From Stomorhina lunata (lineage: Eukaryota; Arthropoda; Insecta; Diptera; Rhiniidae), in the NCBI GenBank assembly GCA_933228675.1, contig OW121743.1:56237903-56301902 (forward strand): a stretch of DNA of 64,000 nt, written 5' to 3'. Of this stretch, positions 58,052 through 64,000 are shown piece after piece. A program made the translations under genes and the position numbers. The notes under the pieces were generated by a model, which worked only from the letters and a program-made list of their open reading frames with translations, was not told the origin of the DNA and ran no database searches. Numbering within the stretch: the stretch's first letter is position 1; each line of letters opens with the position of its first letter.

Positions 58052-59310
58052 CAGGGTGGCCCAGAAAGACCGAAGTGGTGTGAATTCCTTATAACTTTTT
58101 TATTATAATTTTTTTTTTTCTTTTCTTTTAAGTATTTTGTAAAGAAGACTTGGATAATTTATAATGGAGCAATACACAATTGAACAACGTGCCCAAATTG
58201 TTGAAATTTACTTTTCAAATCAACGGTCCATTGTGTTGACTCAGCGTGCATACCGTCGTCAATTTAATGTGCGGGTTGCACCCTCTCAGTCAACAATAAA
58301 CCGTCTGGTTGCAAATTTTCGAGAACAAGGAGCAGTAAGGAACCTTCCTGGTCCCGGCAGACACCGAACTGTCCACACGGCTGACAATATTCAAGTGTTA
58401 CAGGAGAGTATTCGGGAGGATCCAGAAACATCAACCAGGAGACGTTCGTCACAACTGGGCCTCTCAAGAACGTCGCTGCAGCGAATTTTGCACACCATAG
58501 GATTGTTTCCAGCAACGATTTGACTATGCAATTTATTTCCAGCAAAAAGCACAAGAGAATCCAAATTTTATTCATAACTTAATAATGAGTGACGAAGCCC
58601 ATTTTCAATTAAATGGGTTCGTTAACAAGCAAAACTGTAGGATATGGGCTACGGAAAACCCGAGAGTACTTCATCAACGACAATTGCACCCAGTTAAGTG
58701 TACCGTTTGGTGCGGTGTTTCTTCAGAAAGGATCATTGGCCCATTTTTTTTGAAAGTGAACAAGGTGTCGCCATTTCCGTCAATGGTGATCGATATCGGG
58801 CGATGTTGCAAAATTTTGTAAGGCCAGCCGTGGAAAACCATCCGCAAATATGGTTCCAACAGGATGGAGCCACAGCGCACACTGCGAGGGCCACAATGAC
58901 TCTTTTACGCGACATCTTTGGTGAAAGAATAATTTCTCGTAACAGCAATTTTAATTGGCCTCCGCGGTCCCCGGATTTAACCGCTCCAGACTGTTTTCTT
59001 TAGGGCTATTTAAAAGGAAAAGTTTATGTTAATAAGCTTAGGACTATTGAGGAGTTAAAAACCAATATTCGAGAAGAAATTAACAACATACCACCGGAAG
59101 TTTTGCGAAAGGTCATGGAAAATGTGTTGGAAAGAGCACATTTGTGCGAAGCAGAATATGGCCACCACTTGCGGGATTTCATTTTTAATAACTAATCCAA
59201 AAATATTCCCCATAAATTTAATGTATTTAAAAAAAAAAAATTAAAAAAATATCTCTTAAATAAAAAGTTATAAGCAATTCACACCACTTCGGTCTTTCTG
59301 GGCCACCCTG
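58052..59310 (+). mobile_element. Nested DD41D mariner-like element with ~45-bp TIRs
   Basis: Both ends read CAGGGTGGCCCAGAAAGACC and continue CGAAGTGGTGTGAATT, near identical for about 45 bp. TA borders at 58050-58051 and 59311-59312. Length 1259 bp. Inserted into the transposase of the older, reversed element. Confidence 0.9.
58164..59195 (+). pseudogene. DD41D transposase of nested element, frameshifted
   Basis: The start MEQYTIEQRAQIVEIYFSNQ and HTH region are open to 58523. A small deletion and frameshift follow LHTIGLFP. The second frame holds NLIMSDEAHFQLNGFVNKQN (first Asp). A second shift near 58755 leads to QQDGATAHTA and PPRSPDLTAPDCF, again 41 residues between Asp residues. CFL is followed by TAG where the family has Trp. 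The C-terminus HHLRDFIFNN stops at 59195. It shares the DD41D layout with the outer element but little sequence. Confidence 0.85.
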
Positions 59311-59602
59311 TACATAGAGTAAACGTAGTGTGAAAACGATCCATGGTTAACCGAATTAATTGCTCTGATGGACGATTATGTCGACCATAAAATGGACGGA
59401 GCTTGCGGTAAACTTCGCGAACTGAACCATTATTTTCGAAATAAATTTGCACGATTTGCAAGCGTTGTTCTTTTGTCAACCTGTTCATGATGAAATGGCA
59501 AACCAAACTAAATATTAATCACTTGACAGCTGACAAAATGGCCACCAGTTAAAAAAGTGATGCCAACTTAAAGTTCTATACCTCAATAAAAAACACCCGA
59601 TA

Positions 59603-60775
59603 CATATATTTATTTAAAGTTTTTCAACATTCGAAAGAATGTTGTGACTAGCTTTAAGAGTGTCCCAAAAATAAAAAAAAAAAAAATCAAATTGCAAAAC
59701 CATCAAATTTTCCCCACTGTATTTTTTTAACACCTAAATAATATCTAAAATTTAATCTGTGGATATAGACAGTGTTATTGCTTTATGAATAAGACAGATA
59801 TGTGTTCAAAAATATTGTATTTAATAAATTTTATTTTGTAAAAATTATATACTGTGACGGACGCTACACACTTTCCTATACATATACATACATATTATTC
59901 TTTAAAATTCTATATTAAATCCATATATTTTTAGCCTAATGTTAAGCATAAATACTATAAGTTCTCTTTACGAACCAAATTCAATTGAAGAAAAAAGAAA
60001 AATTGCACTAGAGAAATTAAAAAACCTTTATTTCTGTGACGGACGCTACACACTGTAAGCCCTTTTTACTTGACGTTATTTATATCACTCCAACTACTTT
60101 TGATGGGTTCTTTTACATCTAATTGTATAAAATTAAGCAGACTTTGAGCCCATACTTAAACTTGATACCTAAATGGATGTTTTTGCGATTTTTATGAACT
60201 TTAAAAAAACCCATTAGTTTCAAAAATGTATAAAAATTCGAGATGGGTGCAAATAATGACATGTCATTCACGAAGAGAGCAATCAAAAATTGTATCCATT
60301 ATATATTCTAAAGGATCAATATATGGTAAATTTTTTAATAAACACAAATACGTGATTCCGACAGTTTTAAAATTTTACTTTCTCCAATACGACGGATTAA
60401 ATGATACCATAAATAGCACCGAAAAATCTCCCATGAAGCCTTTGAAGTCAATACTGGAGGTAGCTTAAGGTGTGACATAAGCAACCTCAGAGCATTTCAT
60501 CGGCATGCACGAAGTTGTTCAAAAAGTTAGATAAAACGTCATCGGAGACAGGCGTCTTCTTTATTTTGAAATCCGCTAAAACTCTTTTAAAGCAAGTTTA
60601 GTATTTTCGGCAAGATAAAGGTCAGATTTATGAACCATGTATGTGATTGTTTAGTTAGAGCTTTTTCATGTCTTAATATAGGGTGGCTGAAAAAGATGCT
60701 ATTAAAAAAAAAGGTTATAGTTTCTGGAAGTTTTCTCTCCGGACCAGACTGGATGTTTGCATGTTGGAAATTATA
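59603..60775. other. Unassigned region
   Basis: Continuation of the DNA into which the MLE nest inserted. A short open stretch at 60226-60468 has no convincing family match. Contains the second pair of GACGGACGCTAC motifs. Confidence 0.4.
59852..60049. repeat. Second pair of CTGTGACGGACGCTAC motifs, 182 bp apart
   Basis: Exact 16-base matches at 59852-59867 and 60034-60049, both followed by ACAC. With the MLE nest removed, these lie about 0.46 kb from the pair at 56715/56896. Confidence 0.6.
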
Positions 60776-61915
60776 TTAAAAACTAGCTGATTTTACCCGG
60801 CGTTGCCCGGGTTGGCAGTTAAAGTTTTTAACTTATTACTGTGTTAAAACTTTCTTTAAAAATTAACAATTATGAAATATTTTAATTAATTTTTTAAATT
60901 GAATCCATTATTAATGTATTTGCATATTTGGTAAATATGGTAAATTTTTATTTAATGTATAATCCTAACTTGGATTAAAAAAAAAATTAGAAAGAAAGTC
61001 GTTCTCAAGATATACAATTTTAAAGAAAAGAATATTACCCCCATTTTCTAATTTTAAGGTCACAGTTGGTCCATTATCAAAAAAAATCAAAAAGCGAAAA
61101 ACTATCATATAGTATTAAAATAACCACATTTAAAACTTAAATTAATTAGCTTAAATTGTTTTCATCTTATCATCCATATTTGTCATTTTTTATATTTGAC
61201 TAATATGTGAGGGGTCACGCCCACTTGAGATTAAAAAAAATCCAAGCCTATTTTACCCACCATTCACACATATACAATCAAAATTTTTGAAAAATCGGTC
61301 ATCCATATTTGTTATTTTTAATATATTACTTATATGGGAGGGGTCACACCCATTTGAGATTTCCAAAAAAATAAAAAAATAGCCTATTTTACCCACCTGT
61401 AACTTAATATATACTGTAAAAATTAAAAAAAATCAGTCGGTTCGGTCATCCATATTTGTCGTTTTTAATATATGACTTATATGGGAGGGGTCACGCCCAC
61501 TTGAGATTTAAAAAAAACCTGAACTATTTTATCCGCCAGTCACACCTTAAAATACTGTCAAAATTTAAGAAAAATCCGTCCTCAGGGTCTATTTGTCATT
61601 TTTAATATTTGACGTAAATGCGGGGGGTCACACCCACTTAAGATTAAAAAAAAAATTAGCCTATTTTAAAACCTTAATATACTGTCAAAATTCATCTTTA
61701 TTTGTCATTTTTAATATATAAGTTATATGGGAGGGGCACCGCCCACTTGAGATTAAAAAAAAAAAAACTCTAGGCTATTTTAACTACCGGTCACACCATA
61801 CTCCACTGTTAAAATTTCAGAAAAATCGGTCCGCTAGTTTCGGAGATCCTTCCCAACAAACAACATACAAACAGACAAACAGACGCGGACATTTTTTGTA
61901 GATATAGAAGCATCA
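60776..61915 (+). mobile_element. Non-coding element with five ~110-145-bp internal repeats
   Basis: The left part has ACTAGCTGATTTTACCC and the hairpin ACCCGGCGTTGCCCGGGT (60795-60812). Inside, GGGAGGGGTCACRCCCAC followed by TTGAGATT recurs near 61207, 61334, 61481, 61620 and 61729. The right end has CGGTCCGCTAGTTTCGGAG, an ACAGACAAACAGACG tract and TTTTTGTAGATATAGA. This style of end is common in insect dispersed repeats. The class is not certain. Confidence 0.5.
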
Positions 61916-64000
61916 TATTATTGTTTATAAAACATAGTTTTCAGTTCAAATGTTGAGATCAGCCTATCATCGTTTGTCACATCCAAAAGTTTAACGTTTC
62001 TTAGATATTAAAGAGATATTACGAAGTAGTACTAGTACTTCATAGTGTCGCACGGTAATGATTTCACTGCTTAGGTAATTCTCTAAGATCTTTGAGAGGG
62101 ATTCGGAAAGAGCGTCTAAACCCGATATGGTAATATCCCTTTCCGCACTTGGACTCCTATAGACAAACTCAAGTTTCCAAAAATGTGCTATGAGTTCAAA
62201 TATAACCTAGAGGCAGTTCAACTCTGTATCAAAAGTTCCTAAAGATAACATTGGTATACAACTTCATCTCGAATTGCTATAAATATTAGAATGAGATACA
62301 CTTTTTCTATAGAAAAAGTTTTGTCTTTATTGATATGACCAAAACATATTAGCTTAGACAACCTTTGTTCGACACATTTCGAAAGTTGAGGAGGATCATG
62401 GTCGTCCGTAATTCTACATAGATCGAAAACCACGCATTATATCGAATTTGTGAGACAAACTAAATAAGAATTAAAGTGTATTACTTTGCAAAATAAATCG
62501 AAAATTATTGTCTAAACTGAATTAAACACACAATATTTCTCTGTTTTATCTTTTCTTTAGTTCCCACAAAAGTACGATCGTTTTATTTCAAGTGTTAAAC
62601 GAAGTTGTAAACACTTGATATTTTTTCTTCTTGATTCTTGAAATTGTTTCGTTTTTAAATTGGTTTCAATTGTTTGTGTGTAAAAAGTATACGATCAGTT
62701 GTAAAGTTTTAGAAAATTATTTTCCCCTTTTTCAGTCTTTTAATATATTTGTTGACATTTTGGTGTTTTAAATTAAACTTTAAAAATTGTTAAGTTGTCA
62801 ATCAAGTAACAAATTTAAGTAATTTAAATTAAAAATAATGTTTTTTTGTCACTTGTAAAACTCTTCTTAAATATCACAGATCGTAGAAAGTTCGAAAAAG
62901 GCAATCTAAGATCATTGCAAGCAATTGAGCGGGAGACATTGTGTCACTTGAAAACTAGATTAGAGTAAAAAAAAAAAAAAAAATATTAAGATGTTCAGAT
63001 ATACCACAAAACAAACCTGCTTTACTAATTTACAATCTGGGATTTCGATTTAGTGTATGGATATCGATCTAGGGCGTTTATGATGATCAAGTTGAGCATG
63101 ATCATTCTAGGTTGATCATAAAGTGTTTACATTTTGGATGATATAGAAAAAGTCGGGCAGATATAGACATATAGTCAATTTATTTTCTCACACAAGGATT
63201 TGTGAAGACAATACTTAAGTATCTAAATGTTCAATTTTTGAAGGGAAATGACCTATTTTGTATATACTTTGTCATTGCCACAAATTATACTTGCGATCGG
63301 TGTTAATATGTCCCTGTATGCATATCTTCAAAACTAGCGAATAACAACATTTGCCATAAAAAATTTGTAATATCCCCTCTAAAAATATGCCTATGATGGG
63401 GAGACACCCATAAATCAACACTTAAAAAAAGTAGTACAAGTTTTTAATATTTTGCATATTTGTCACTCAATTAAAGTTTATTTTTGTAAAAAGTCAATTC
63501 CAACATACAATGAATTGTATTTAAGATGATTTGTGACATTACGAGTATCTTCATGCTTTAAATGTAAGTAAATAACATGATCATATAAGGAATCATTAAA
63601 AGATATATACAGTTTATTTATGCTGACATTAAACTATAAATTGGCGCACCCCATCATAATAAATTTTTATACTAAGATTTACATACATCAACATCGGTAT
63701 TTATAAGTCAACGAATTATTGCAAAAAAAAGTACAGCTTAGGTACGAGGGGGTCAAAGAAAAATGTAAGTCAAAAGAGTAGAAAAAAGGGTAGAATAAGT
63801 GTTTAAATCTTTAAATTTGTCACGTTTCCGGTCAATTGTGGTTATATTTTCTCAACTCTTTTTTCAGTATAATCATTAAGTTTTTCTATTTTTCGCAAAT
63901 TTTTCAATTGACCCTCGTCTTTTTTTAATAAAAATTTATAAATTTTCATAATTTGTCGTCTTGTTATTGTTATTAAATACAAAATGTAGATTCATACAAT
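61916..64000. other. Unassigned AT-rich region to window end
   Basis: Holds one isolated CTATAG palindrome (TTTTTCTATAGAAAAAG near 62301) but no array. I see no gene, tandem repeat or transposon ends. Confidence 0.4.

Larger units (their letters stand above)
57213..59488 (-). pseudogene. DD41D transposase, split by insertion and deleted
   Basis: The N-terminus (MNRLTKEQRLQIVQ) lies at 59488 downward and is cut by the inserted element after FTTFTLC-type residues. The middle part resumes below 58050 and runs cleanly through SDEAHFWLNGY and QQDGATCHTA. At about 57362 a deletion of ~90 bp joins NWPSRSC to the LGDLEAN region in a shifted frame, removing the third catalytic Asp. The tail GGHMPEIIFKH ends at 57213. 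Dead copy. Confidence 0.85.
57108..59600 (-). mobile_element. DD41D mariner-like element, second copy, interrupted
   Basis: Same family as 26965-28273, reversed. TIRs GGGTGTTTTTT at 57110 and its complement ending at 59598, TA flanks at 57106-57107 and 59601-59602. A different MLE is inserted at 58052-59310. Confidence 0.9.

Overview
This window looks like eukaryotic, AT-rich, repeat-dominated DNA from an insect, most likely a higher (calyptrate-type) fly. The evidence is the kind of transposons present (LOA-like non-LTR retrotransposon, DD41D and DD37E IS630-Tc1-mariner elements, elements resembling dipteran mini-me/DINE-1 with a GTCY proto-microsatellite), a fly-type Inr+DPE core promoter, and a short coding exon with a consensus splice donor. 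The species cannot be named from the sequence. There are no rRNA or genuine tRNA genes and no bacterial-type operons.

Layout. 1-5.4 kb: minus-strand LOA-like retrotransposon (ORF1, ORF2, 5' UTR; 3' end outside the window). 5.8-9.1 kb: a degenerate DD41D remnant, a tRNA-derived SINE split by a DD41D mariner-like element (MLE), a small TIR element, a second SINE family and another copy of the first SINE. 10.3-12.1 kb: Helitron-like (mini-me/DINE-1-like) element, family B. 13.6-18.7 kb: duplicated fragment, AT-rich satellite S1, then a module with ~132-bp tandem monomers. 19.4-23.4 kb: 30-bp satellite S2. 24.6-28.9 kb: RTE-like remnants carrying a Helitron-like family A element that itself carries a SINE, then a nearly intact DD41D element. 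29.5-31.9 kb: family A element holding satellite S3. 32.57 kb: candidate host promoter. 33.2-38.7 kb: satellite S4, second copy of the ~132-bp module, family A element. 40.1-45.4 kb: three head-to-tail family B units, the last with a ~0.5-kb GACA microsatellite. 46.8-55.6 kb: satellites S5, S6 and S7 (38-bp unit) around a coding exon at 50684-50821 and an ITmD37E transposon. 57.1-59.6 kb: DD41D element with a different DD41D element nested inside. 60.8-61.9 kb: element with five ~130-bp internal repeats.

The only well-supported host coding sequence is a 46-codon first coding exon at 50684-50821. Much of the window may be intron or 5' flank of that gene. Everything else recognisable is mobile or tandem DNA, mostly decayed.

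The most unusual property is that seven satellite arrays (about 16 kb together) with different unit lengths (24-38 bp) share one palindromic core centred on CTATAG (TTTTCTATAGAAAA). The 38-bp family is built almost wholly of two palindromes whose arms are conserved while the central four bases vary. A short similar sequence occurs inside the family A elements, one of which also hosts an array, so these elements may have seeded the satellites.
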